A stretch of DNA of 64,000 bases from Lagopus muta (Eukaryota > Chordata > Aves > Galliformes > Phasianidae), in contig NC_064438.1 of assembly GCF_023343835.1 (NCBI RefSeq), positions 17,373,077 to 17,437,076 of the forward strand. Direction: 5' to 3'. The notes under the pieces are model-generated. The model saw only the letters and a list, made by a program, of their open reading frames with translations. It did no database searches and was not told where the DNA came from. The position numbers were made by a program, and so were the translations under genes. How positions within the stretch are numbered: the first letter of the stretch is position 1; every line of letters begins with the position of its first letter. Of the stretch, positions 24,704-35,013 are shown one piece after another.

Positions 24704-24977
24704 TGACAGTATGTACATCAAAGCTGTTTGAACACTTATTTATGTATGTACACCCATAAGTAACTATTAACAAAGGCAGCTGCTATTGACGTGTTCATGT
24801 ACTCAGGAATCAGACAAAAATAAAAGATGACTTTGAAATGGAGTCAATACATATGCACACAGGTATACATTCAACAAAATATCTGTATCTTTTTAGTCCA
24901 AAATTACAATAAAAAAGCAAAACATATGCCCTTGCATTCCAGATGCAAAAGCACAGTAAACATTTTAAAAGATTTAA

Positions 24978-25234
24978 GCTGCATCTGTGCTCCCCATGTG
25001 ACCAGAATGTGTGGAGCCACCCTGGGCTCATATAAGAGCCAGACACCGAAGGGAGAGCATCTTCTGGGCCTTGGCTGCTTCCTGAGAGTGGGTGCTGTGT
25101 AGCCAGTTTCCCTTCACCACCAGAGTGAGTTCAACTCTTTTTTTCTGCAGGTGACTATCAGTGTACCTGTGGGTTCTTTGCCTAGTATTGCCATCTGTCA
25201 GAAGCAATTTTGCTTCTTTGTGGGCAGAACAAGT
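24978..25234 (+). repeat. Dispersed repeat family, copy 2
   Basis: Same family and orientation as 21731-22046. It lacks the first segment, beginning at the CTGTGCTCCCCATGTGACCAGAA block. It then has a TATAAG box (25031-25036), GGGAGAGCATCTTCTGGGCC, GTGGGTGCTGTGTAGCCAG and TTTTGCTTCTTTGTGGGCAG. It is well preserved relative to copy 1 over about 250 bp. It lies within about 1 kb of LTO1 exon 4, on its downstream side. Confidence 0.75.
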
Positions 25235-26239
25235 AGCAACTTCTTCTAGTAGCCATGTTTCTGTTACTGATAACTTAAATTGCTAGGGTTTGGGTCTATT
25301 TGTTCTTGTTTTGTGATGTTTGGATAAGTCTGTAAAACTAGCATAGGAAAAAAACCACAAGATTCACACTCTGAATTGCAGCTACTTTATGAACTGGGAT
25401 CTTAACCTTCCTTCATTTGTGTTCTTACTTCATGTGTATTCTACCTTCCCCCACAGAGGTGTTCACTACTGCAAGCTCTGTAGGCAACTGATTCAATCTT
25501 CACCTAAAAAAACCTACACATTGTGTAAAATGGATGATCTACATATGTAGATTTTTTAAAAATAATATACATTCTTTAAATAAGAAAGCTTTGCATATGC
25601 ATGTGTTTTCCTTTTAAGGAAAGGCTGGTGAAGAGTGAATCAAATACTTCTATTCAACAGGCTTTCAGTGTTTCTATAATCCTAACTAATGTCATGAGAT
25701 TTAAAGAAACAAAACCTCGACAAATATAAGAAACCATCAAATGTTTTGTGCTTTTTCTTTACCACTTTAATATGTAGCATCTCTTTGCTACTTGGATTCT
25801 GTTTAAAACAAATGAACACTTTTCCAGTTATCTGTTCTTTCATATGCCTTTTTTCATCCATGTTTATCTTCAGCTTTTATATTCAAAATGTAAGTGAAGA
25901 TCTTTCATTACTGACTCTAAAATCAGATCGAATATTTAGCATTGAACAAACCTAAAAAAGAATAATGAGAGTGTTCTGATGCATCCATTTTCCAAAAGGA
26001 AATTCAACTAAACTACTAATTCCTCCTTTTCTATTTATTCTTCTGGTCCTGCTTGTAATTCACTGTCAAACAGTATTTTCAGTTTTCCATTTATTTAATT
26101 TTATTCTTTTATTTTGCTTTTGCTATCAATCAGGAAATTTTCAAGTCAAAGCATTTTTACTATGACTGCAAACGGAGATGAAATATTTACAGAAAGCATT
26201 ACTATTTTGTGCTAAACATAACAACTTAATCCTACAAAC

Positions 26240-26357
26240 CTGTTTAAATTTTCCTCTGATTTTTTCCAGATCATCTTGAAGCTTTTCATAAGTGGGGTCT
26301 TCATATGGGAACTTCTGAATCATTCCTATTAATGAATCCAGAGCCCTTATCTTTTTA
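26240..26357 (-). CDS. LTO1: LTO1, coding exon 4
   Basis: 118 bp on the minus strand. A T-rich tract and CAG precede it, and AAACAG|GTTTGT is the donor. It completes a split Ser codon and encodes KKIRALDSLIGMIQKFPY followed by EDPTYEKLQDDLEKIRGKFKQ, very close to human LTO1. It ends in phase 0. In mammals a last exon of about 22 codons follows. If translation instead ran on into the intron, an unrelated tail of about 28 residues would result before a stop near 26141. I consider that less likely. Confidence 0.93.
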
Positions 26358-28049
26358 CTGAAAAAAAAAAAACACATACAAAAAGTAGTAAATAACAATG
26401 AGCCTCCCAAAGAAGTCTTTTCCATCTGTCAGTATGAAAGTTGTATTTTATGACTTAGAGCATAGAATCCAGCCCTCTGTCCTTATCTCACTCAAATTGC
26501 CTCATACATATTTAAGGCATCATCAGAAACCAAGCTTGGTACAACTGACAAATGTAAGGCTTTCCTTTTAACTTACTTCCCAAACGCAGACGTCTAGTCA
26601 GGAAACACAGAACTACCAATTAGATGTGATAAATGCAATAAGAAAGCTCACCAGAACATGTACTGAGATATGTTCTATTGAGATAGCTGAAAGCAAGCTG
26701 ACGTTTTGTTCAAATTAATCAAAACTCATCAGAAAAAAGCATTAAGTTCTACCAACGGAAAGTAATAATTGATATTTGGAAGTGCATGTATCTGCGTATG
26801 TATAGAAAACTAGAGAAAAGTAAGAAAAAGAGAGGGGCACCTAGAAGTATAGCAGATGTATTTCTGTTGCAGACAAAAAATAAATTATGCAGAGACCATA
26901 AAATATCAGACATGGACAGAGAGGATTGCTAGCATCACCAAAAAAGTGAACTATCTCTGACACACTAATTCCCTTGCATGTCTAACTGGCTTAGGGAAAC
27001 AAGCTATGATTAATTACTGATGGTGAATTACAGCTCCCTCAGAAGAGAGCCTCAGTGGTTTAACATGAAGGTCCGTCTTGGATGATGGGATGAGTGTATC
27101 TGTAAGAACAAACAGTGCTAACTGGGGATATATTGCTTCCACAGTGAGTGTTCAACTCAAGTCCTCGTGAAGTCTGAATACCACTCATGTATGAAACTTT
27201 ATTCAGTGCCTTCCTTCAATGCATTCTAATTATTATTCAAGCATGTCAGAAATAATGAAGTTTGTTAACAGCTCAGGAAAACAAATGTGTCTAGTTAAAA
27301 TTTAAACAAATTAATGGAAATAAAATACTGTGTGAGAATTAAACCATTTATGTAATAATAGTCTGCTGAAAACTAAAATGTAAGCTGTTCAGGTTTTAAT
27401 GTACTAATGAACTTCATCTATCACTTTACTGTTAGAGCACCCTTTGGAAACTATCGTTTAATTTTCAGACAATGAACTTGGGCCCAAGTTTTTATTCAAG
27501 TGAATCTATTTAGGAGTTTCTAACTGCCATGAAGCACATGGATACTGCGCTTCACAGAAGAAAATGTTACTGAAACAATAATGCCACCAGTTCTATCAGT
27601 TCCTACAGGACTTCAGATAGTCCAACGTATTCTGGCTTTTTTTTTTTATCCCAAGGAACACAGTCTACTCTGAGAAGACTCTGAGAAAGCTGTTTAACCA
27701 AACATAAAGCACACAGGTGATGGGTAGTGATGAGAAAAGATGGATTATAACAGTACTTTCAGGTACCTAAATAACAACAAAAACGCAGTGCAGGAAATCT
27801 ATATGCTTGATTCTGTGCAGTCTAAGTACTATCATAACAAAGAAACTATTTTTAAGTGAAAATATTGTGTAGCTTTTAAAATCTCACCCCTGTAACACTC
27901 ACAGCTTTTAAGTAATTAAAGAAGCTCTGAGATGGGTTTGCAAACCTGAGTGTGGTGCAAGAGCAGTTACGAGTTGCTAGGATTTTGTACACACGCATTA
28001 TTCTCCATACTGAGAATAGAATGGAAGTTGGGGGGGAGGGGAAGCAGGT

Positions 28050-28495
28050 TTTAAGGGATGGCTGGAAGTTATTCAGTCTGCCTTCTGCCTAAAGCACGGC
28101 TAACCTTAAAGCCCATTGAGGTTCTTCAGGACAGGGCTTTTGTCCTCAGCTGGGACAACCTGTCCCAATACTTAAGAGGTCATGGTGGAAAGAACCTTCT
28201 CTTTATGCCCAATTAGTACATCAATTGTTTCAATTGTGAAAAGTGTCTGTTATTCTTCCACTGTGTGCTGCTGCAAGGAATGCATTTCTAGAATTTCCCT
28301 TTGTGCAATGCAAGTAGGCATCTCCATCCTCTCTTTTTCAGGCTGACGAAACCAAGTTCCCTTATCCTCATTTTAGCATCACATGGTCCAGACTGCAATG
28401 CCATCCCAGACACCATCTATCTGCTCACCCTTCTGTTTTTCAGATTCCTCTTTTTTAAACTGAAGAGTAGGCAAAACTGGACACCATAACTTGAA
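28050..28495 (-). mobile_element. CR1 LINE fragment (intron 3 of LTO1)
   Basis: On the plus strand this reads as the antisense of a CR1 3' region. Recognisable pieces are GTCTGCCTTCTGCC, TTGTCCTCAGCTGGGACAACCTGTCCCA, CAGGCTGACGAAACCAAGTTCCC and GCAAAACTGGACACCATAACT. It is diverged and interrupted, hence old. It is oriented with LTO1 transcription and has no intact reverse transcriptase. Confidence 0.7.
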
Positions 28496-28537
28496 AAAAC
28501 TATTAAAGGGATACGACTTATACTTTTAAAACCCTAC

Positions 28538-28608
28538 CTGTTCTTTTCATCTGTACATTTTGGGAGCAGACGCTGCCAGGTCAGTGCAAATCCAAGGTAG
28601 CTGCCAAT
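28538..28608 (-). CDS. LTO1: LTO1, coding exon 3
   Basis: 71 bp on the minus strand, acceptor TTCACAG and donor AACAG|GTAGGG. It encodes IGSYLGFALTWQRLLPKCTD then EKN and two bases of a Ser codon. This continues the glycine-spaced region of LTO1; the human counterpart reads IGCYQGFAFAWKCLLHSCT. It is too short to show as an independent open frame. A CR1 fragment starts only about 40 bases beyond the donor side. Confidence 0.92.
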
Positions 28609-29985
28609 CTGTGAATTTTTAAGAATGTCATGGAGGGAAAAAGAAAACAACACATATTTAATATCTATGTGGTCGAAGAGAAGTAAAGCTTTATATTCTT
28701 ATTCCTAAGGAAACAAGCCATTAGATATACAAATATATTTCCACATTGAAAGGATTAGAAAATGGTATGTGTGCTTTGAACCACAAAATTTATGAAACTG
28801 ATAAGTTATTGCCAAATTCCACTTCAATCTGTGCATGCACCTGCCACTTAAATTTACAAGACACAATTGGACTTGGAAGTTCCTTTAGCCTGCAAACTTC
28901 AACAGAGTACAGAGGGAACATCTGCGAGCTCTAGTCCTCTGGGAGTTATGTTTGTTAAAATACATGTGGTTGGGAGCTGACATCTCCAGAAATGCTCAAA
29001 CTTAAAAAAAAAAGTGAGGCAATTTCATCTGCATGCACCAAAGCTGTTTGGAGACCTCAGGTAAGTGGAGACACCAACAGGTTCGCTTCACGTAGCACCA
29101 AGTTGCAGTGGTCTGGGGATGCTGGCCTATGGATGCTTTGCAGCAGTCTGCTCTGCATAATTAGTGATGCACTACCACATGGGTGCAGTACCAATCTTCC
29201 ACTTGAGCCCAAGCACACACTGTATATAATATTACCTCAGGGACATGCTGGAAAACAGGCATATTTTAACTGTAATCTTGTTTTAATTCTTAAGCAAGCA
29301 AGCCATTGTCAGATCAGTATTATTCTCCTTAAGACAGACAATAGGCTGACAGTTCAAAGATAACCTATGTCATTCTTTCACTTACTTAATATGACAGTGA
29401 GACTGTAAACAGATAATCTTCTGGAACCTCCCAGTATCAGTAGATTAGAGCACTTCTCTTGCAGTCTATATAGGACTATGCTGTATAAAAGTAGTCAGTT
29501 TTAGAAGCTGTTTAACTGTCATCTTGGAACTGAACAGCTGTAACGTTGGTAGGAAAATAAGCACTGGTCATCTTCGTATCACAGTCAAGTGACAAATTAA
29601 AGTTTTACAATAGCTATCCTTTGAGAGTTTGCATTAACTGCTTTTGTTTCATATTGGATTAATACCACTGCTGTTGTTCTTTTAGTAGCAATCTTTGAGC
29701 CACAAATTTTGCCTGTATTAGAAATAGGAAAGAGGGTGATAGAGACAACCAGTACTGTCTGGTTGGGACATAACTTGGGCAAGAACCAACACTCCCTGTT
29801 TCTCCCCTACGCCGAGCCACATAAGATGGTCCAGAGAGCCTTTAGATACAACCTTAGGTTATAAAAGTAAACTTGTACTCCATCACCAACATGTTCCAAG
29901 CAAACTTGTTTGTCTCTTGTCCTCTCCTTCAGGGAAATAAAATACAGAACTCTATTTGCAACTGCAGCAGAAATGCTAATTCATG

Positions 29986-30182
29986 GCTTGAAGCAGTGAT
30001 TGAGCACCTGGTGGGAAGGCAGGGCCAATCTAGGGGAGCACAGGTGTATGTAGTGCAGCTGAAATGACAAGAAGGGTTGGAATCAGGATCCACCCCTTCC
30101 CAGACCTCATTTAAGGGTTGGTGGTGGAGGTGAGGGTATCTTGCTAAAGATCCCTGTCTACTTGAGGTAAGCAGATTTCCTT
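29986..30182 (+). repeat. Dispersed repeat family, copy 3 (LTO1 intron 2)
   Basis: This segment matches the first half of copy 1: GCTTGAAGCAGTGATTGAGCACCTGGTG, GGCAGGGCC, CACAGGTGTATG, GACAAGAAGGGTTGGA. The match then becomes weaker toward the promoter-like and 3' blocks. It has the same orientation as the other two copies and is antisense to LTO1. Confidence 0.6.
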
Positions 30183-30584
30183 TGTTTTTGTGCCCATGGC
30201 AGCTGCATTTGAGCATGTCCTTACTTGTTGCAGCCTGGGACTTCGCTTTCCTGCTATCACTGCTGTGTTTTCCATCACATTATAGAGTTACAGCAACCAC
30301 CTCAGAAAACACAACTAAAACTGTGTAATGCTGGTGAAGCTTATGACAGCACGTTCAGTTTTAATCTCTGTATTCTACAGAGTAACTCCGCTGTGTGTTA
30401 CTGTGCCGTCAGCAGCAGCTCCAGACTGCCTGGAACGCTCCTAGAATGAAGCCTGCAGAGCTCACGCTACCTATACACTGGACTTTGCTCGATGTAATCC
30501 TGTGCTAGAACCATTCCGTAAAGGAAAAAAAAAACAAAAACAAAAACCCACAACGAACTGCAATTCCTGAGCACGTCTCCTTAC

Positions 30585-30690
30585 CTCAGCGCCGATCTTG
30601 GCGCCATGCAGGCCGCCGCACCTCCGCCCCTCAGCAGCCCCTGCCTGGCTGCCCTCGGCGTACCCCTCCTGGTATCCCTCCCCGTGAAAC
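30585..30690 (-). CDS. LTO1: LTO1, coding exon 2 (deca-GX3 region)
   Basis: 106 bp, acceptor CCTTGCAG and donor GCTGAG|GTAAGG. It completes an Arg codon and encodes FHGEGYQEGYAEGSQAG then AAEGRRCGGLHGAKIGAE. The glycine-every-fourth-residue pattern is the deca-GX3 signature shared by Lto1 and Yae1. The known role of the Yae1-Lto1 pair is to bring ABCE1 (Rli1) to the cytosolic Fe-S assembly machinery for cluster insertion. The exon is GC-rich and overlaps the 5' CpG island. Confidence 0.93.
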
Positions 30691-30819
30691 CTGCAAGGAC
30701 AGACGGACGGCTATACGCCTTCCTTCCCGTTTCGCGCCGCCATCGCGGCCGGGTTCGGCGCTCCCTCCCTCCCTGCCGCCGGGAGGGCCGCTAGCCATTG
30801 CCCCCCGAAGGCTCCCGAC

Positions 30820-30878
30820 CTGTCATCGGCCATCACGATCTCATCAAACAGGTCCGAAGCCTGGGACGGGGCCGCCAT
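30820..30878 (-). CDS. LTO1: LTO1, coding exon 1 with start codon
   Basis: LTO1 (ORAOV1) is a small soluble protein that acts with YAE1 as an adaptor for maturation of the Fe-S ATPase ABCE1, hence supporting ribosome recycling. The exon starts at ATG 30878-30876 and encodes MAAPSQASDLFDEIVMADD plus two bases of Arg, ending GACAG|GTCGGG. The DIFDxIVMADER-type N-terminus of the family is clear. The larger minus-strand open frame that starts further upstream (31214) has no family similarity before this Met, so the 30878 start is preferred. Exons 1-4 give 118 residues of an expected total of about 135-140. The gene is convergent with CCND1 and in tandem with FGF19. Confidence 0.92.
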
Positions 30879-31230
30879 CGCGCCGCCACACAAGGGGCCG
30901 GCGCAGCGCTCAGCACGCCGGGAGACGACGGCGAGCCGGAGGGGCCGCCTCGCGGTGCCCCAGTGCGCAGGCGCGTAGCCTCCCGCCTCGCAGCACCTGA
31001 GCGCTCGCGCGTGGCGGGCGGCGCTGCGCTCCTCACAGCAGCCGCCTAACGGGCGCAGCGCCCCGCCGGCCTTGCAGGCAATAGGGGGCGCCAAAGCGCC
31101 GTCGGTGCCGCGGCTCTCCGGAGCTGTGCGCCGGGTGCAGAGCGGGGCGGGGAGGTCCGGGAGGTGCTGCGTTGTGCAGGGTCTGCGTTCACGTGTCGGC
31201 GCGTGGGCTCGCATCTGCTGTCCTGCTCCA

Positions 31231-33214
31231 CTGTCATAAACGCGTTGTGTTCAGTAACCATCTGGTGCAAATGGAAATAAAGGTGTTTCTAAAGCTACGG
31301 GCTACCACTTTCGTCTTGTTTTGGAAGTTAATGACAAACAAGTGCTTTGATCTCAGTAGGCAGGGGGCTCGATTCATTATGCTGCATATGCAGTAGTATT
31401 CTAGCAGGAAGGCTGCCAAACTGCCCTCATGGGTCCTCAACAATCCTGTCACAAATTCACCTCTACTTCAGCATCCAAATGACGCCTGCTCCCCACAGCC
31501 GTTCGCATCCCAGGGAAACACAGCTTTACTTCATCGTGTCAGCTGGCACCCTCTCGTTTGTGAGGAAGGGAAGTGCATTTATTTAGCTTGCCACGTCTCT
31601 GCTCCTGTACAAAGCACAACTGTCCCAGGTTCTCCACAAACAGTTTCAGTACTTGGAATAGAGATAGCACTGATCCTCAGAGCCTGAATAAAGGTTTTAC
31701 AGCCCTTCACACCTCCCCAGAGTGGAAATGGAGATGCCCAGTATCTCCTTTTTGTAGCTTTCTCACTACTCGCATTTACACATCATAGCTTCTAACGCGG
31801 ACTTCACAAGGAGGCATTTGACACCTTACCTTTTAAAACCTTTTAGGGCTGTAAAATGTGCCGCTGCAAATGGAAGGGCGGCAATTGCCCTGCTGTCCTT
31901 GGGTTGCAGTGGTCAGCCAGGACCTTTTCACAGCGGTGCTGGTGTTTGCATTCCCACAAAGCTGAGGACAGTGGTGTTCCAAGGTTTTCCAGCACAAGTC
32001 AGGTGTTTGTTGGCAGGGAAAGCATTTTTACAGTAATCATTCTGCCTCAAGCTGGGATCCTGTCACATTTCATAAGCAAAATAGCTAGGCCTGGTCAGAG
32101 CTCAGATGGGAAACCTCCAAGGAAAACTGAAGTGCTCCAGGAAGTGGTGTGGGTAATTTAGCCCCCGGTCTTCTTCTGTCTGTCTGAATAAATATTGACC
32201 GTGCTGTTACAGTAAGAATCACCGTGCTGCTCATGGAAGATGCAAACCCAAAGGTGTCAGCAAATAGGATGCTATTCCCCAATGGTAGAATGCTCGACTT
32301 TGTTTTCTTGACCAGTATTTGTGACAGCAATGTTAAATCTACTTTAAAATCTCTCACCACTTAATGTGAAGAGTGTGCACTCTGAATTTTATCATTTGCT
32401 GTGTTTCCATTGAAAACTGTGAGGTTGGTTTTTTGTTTTTTTTTTTTTTGGTGGAAAAGTGAGGTTTTGAACAAATTTTAGAAGTTCATTTTGTGTTCTG
32501 GGTTTTGATTTATATAAAGGAGTCTCAAAAGATGTATCTAACGTTCAAAAGATATATAGTCTGATCAAAAGCAGAAATGAAAAGCTGAAAAACAGGACAC
32601 CCCAAACCCAAAAACTTTTCAAATAACACAACTTGAAAATCATCACGCATCTCCCAGTGCATGAAGAGTAGGAAGCCTCTGCATTTGTGGCAGTGACTCA
32701 ACATGAAGGAGAACGTGAAACACCATGGGAGGTGTTTTGCAGCCAAGAACTCTGCAATTCTTGTGAGTCACCCTATAGTATTCCTAGAGTGAAATGCTCA
32801 GTCTTTCCTTTTCTGCCAGAAATTAACATCTTTTTCAAGCCTAACAGCCATTTCCCCCCTAGGAGCATTTTTAAGTTGGGTGCCATTTTTAAAAAGGGAG
32901 CAACCTTCTACTTAACGTGGTTTTGCATTTTGCAGGTGGCTCACACGTGGTGCTGAACCTTTCCATAACAAAGCTACCTCTCTCAGTCTTGCAGTTTCAC
33001 GTGGGGCTCCTCAGGAACAGGCAGCAGGTGGACAAAAGGTCCACCATTGGCACTCACTGCCTGGCTTTGGGAAACTCACTCTGTCTCTGTGTTGCACCTC
33101 GACAGTGTCATCTCCACATGGCTGCAGTGGAACCAGACTTCGCAGTTCGATAAAGCTCCTTGATGTGTTTGGGCTGAAGAAGTCAGAAAAGAGTCAGCTA
33201 GATTTCTGCACCGA
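31231..33214. other. LTO1-FGF19 intergenic segment
   Basis: About 2 kb between the LTO1 CpG island and the inferred 3' end of FGF19. AT-rich, with a T run near 32438-32449. I see no gene, no known repeat and no RNA gene. Open frames of 60-100 codons occur on both strands and look random. Confidence 0.6.
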
Positions 33215-34680
33215 AGATGATTTTTTATTGCAAATATACGTATTACACTACCAATAATGAACAGAAATTTAAAAAGCTATTGTTTCCTAGAATTTAATGA
33301 TTACAAAACTTCACAAAATTTGTTACAACCAAAAAACCCACCTTCAAGAGTATATAAATAGAATTTTGAGCATAAATAACAGTAACAAAATAAACAGAGG
33401 TATGTATTTAATAAATTAATTATAAATATTGCATTGGCAATGAAGTGCTAGGTCAGAAGAACACCAGTGTTTCCAGTAGATCTTTTTGTATAGAAATCTC
33501 TATTATAAGCGAGCCTTTGGAAATGAGTGGAATCTCTGAACCCTGACATGTCTTCTTTTGGTTTCTCTTTGGTTATTCCTTTGTTAAATTGTCACAAGGG
33601 GAGAACAGAACTGAAGACATCAGACATATGCTTTCTGGCCCTGAGATTCACACGATCCCTTCCTGCAAGAAGCACAGCATGGCCAGCTCAGTTCTGCAGT
33701 GTTTAAGTCACTAAATTGTATCTCCACGGTTTCAACTGATGCAGAATCAAGCCTGGATGGACTTAAAGGAATTGCTGAGGGTTACAGGCAAAACACAGAA
33801 ATGTTCTTTGTAACTGATGTGACCTACACATCATCCATTTTCAGACTTTCTATTTGCTAACAACATACATGAGTATACACAGCAGAACCTATACCTGGAC
33901 ACTACTTTGAACTGCTCATTCCTACCAGATGAACACAGATGCTAGTTCTGTATACACTCGTACACATGTGCTGAATTCCCATTAACATTAAAGACAAGTC
34001 TTTATGCTGGATGATGCAGATCCCCCAGTGAACATAAATTAACCTATAAAATACACCAAAAATCCAGTTTTCCAACGTATCCTTTAGCAATAGGGGAAGG
34101 AAGAAATATTTTCCTTTCTTCCCTTCTTTCCTAAGGGAAGAAAAAGCACAATATATAAGCAGAATTGTTTTTCAGTGGTATGCTTTCAACAGAAAGCTTT
34201 CCCAGAAGGTTGTCAGCAGCTTTTCAAGAAACAGCACTAACTTTAGTTCACATAACCACACTTGCTCAGTCTTCCTTAACTGTGTTTTGTTCCAAATGTT
34301 TGTCTACAAGGCTGTGAACTTCTCTGTGAATGGCAAGATTTCCTGTATATATATATGAGCTGAAACAACAGGTGAACATATGTGGTAATGAATTTGATGT
34401 ATGAAAACCATGTATTTTATCATCACCACAGTAATGGAAGAACTCTGATGAATTTGTTAAGCTGTTCTTATTTAATTTTTCTTTTCCAAGAATACTATGG
34501 AGAGGCAATGCTTTTGAACATGGCATCTGGGCACTTAGCTCTTATAGGTACAACACATTGTACGGGAAAGGCTGTCTGCATACTGAGACACGAAAAAAAG
34601 GTTTGAGACATCACTACACAAGAAGCTAAAAACCTGCAACATTCTGTGGTATTTCTTTAAAACCGAGTGTGCAGTCAGAA
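33215..34680 (-). other. FGF19: FGF19 3'UTR (inferred)
   Basis: From the FGF19 stop codon at 34683-34681 downstream to an AATAAA on the minus strand (33229-33224). About 1.45 kb, AT-rich, no coding exon. The boundary depends on which poly(A) signal is used. This is the first canonical one I find after the stop. Confidence 0.55.
33224..33229 (-). terminator. FGF19: Candidate FGF19 poly(A) signal
   Basis: Reverse complement reads CAATAAAAAATCATC, an AATAAA preceded by an A/T-rich 3'UTR and followed by a T/G-containing stretch. Cleavage would fall near 33205-33215. Confidence 0.5.
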
Positions 34681-35013
34681 TCATTTCTGAAAGCTGGGGC
34701 TCTTCACTGGAGACAGTTTGGAAGTGATCCCAAAGGGATCCATGCTGTCCGTTTCAAGAGGTGATGAGTAGACCTCTGGCTCAAAAGCCTGGCTGTAATC
34801 ACCATATTCACCAAAGTCTGTCACCTCCACTGGCACAGTGTTGATCATGGGTAAGAAGTGAGACAGTGGGAGAAAATCTTTTCCTTTGAATTGTTGTCTT
34901 TGTTTGGCACTGCTCAAAGACACTGATATTCCGTATTTCTTTGATTTATACACGTTATAGCCGTCTGGACGAATCTCCTCTTCAAAGGAACAGTCCTCAA
35001 TGGAATAGCTGAG
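34681..35013 (-). CDS. FGF19: FGF19, exon 3 (C-terminal coding exon)
   Basis: 333 bp on the minus strand: 110 codons plus TGA, acceptor TTTCTGTTCAG. It begins LSYSIEDCSFEEEIRPDGYN, completing the beta-trefoil core (IRPDGYNVYKSKK; FLPLSHFLPM). It ends in the tail VYSSPLETDSMDPFG..SPVKSPSFQK. The SSPLETDSMDPFG and SPSF motifs are the conserved beta-Klotho-binding C-terminus of endocrine FGF19. That supports FGF19 rather than another FGF. The sequence upstream of the tail (DFGEYGDYSQAFEPEVY) is avian-specific compared with human. Confidence 0.97.
   Translation of the reverse strand, partial: LSYSIEDCSFEEEIRPDGYNVYKSKKYGISVSLSSAKQRQQFKGKDFLPLSHFLPMINTVPVEVTDFGEYGDYSQAFEPEVYSSPLETDSMDPFGITSKLSPVKSPSFQK

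Larger units (their letters stand above)
14511..26239. other. CCND1-LTO1 interval, including the unplaced LTO1 3' end
   Basis: About 11.7 kb, mostly AT-rich, between the CCND1 poly(A) region and LTO1 exon 4. In mammals LTO1 has one more short coding exon plus a 3'UTR, so part of this interval is probably LTO1 intron and 3'UTR. I scanned the minus strand for the expected C-terminus and did not find it. Recognised contents are a GGAA microsatellite at 19401-19500, two copies of a dispersed repeat (21731-22046 and 24978-25234) and an exon-like 99-bp segment on the minus strand (15138-15236). Remaining open frames look random. Confidence 0.6.
30560..31230. promoter_or_regulatory. LTO1: CpG island promoter of LTO1
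   Basis: The segment is strongly CpG-rich in an otherwise AT-rich region and spans LTO1 exons 1-2 and the upstream 350 bases. No TATA box stands out, as is typical of housekeeping CpG-island promoters. A CTCF-like motif (ATAGGGGGCGC core, 31078-31091) lies within it. Open frames on both strands here follow from the GC content. A divergent non-coding transcript is possible but not visible in sequence. Confidence 0.7.
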
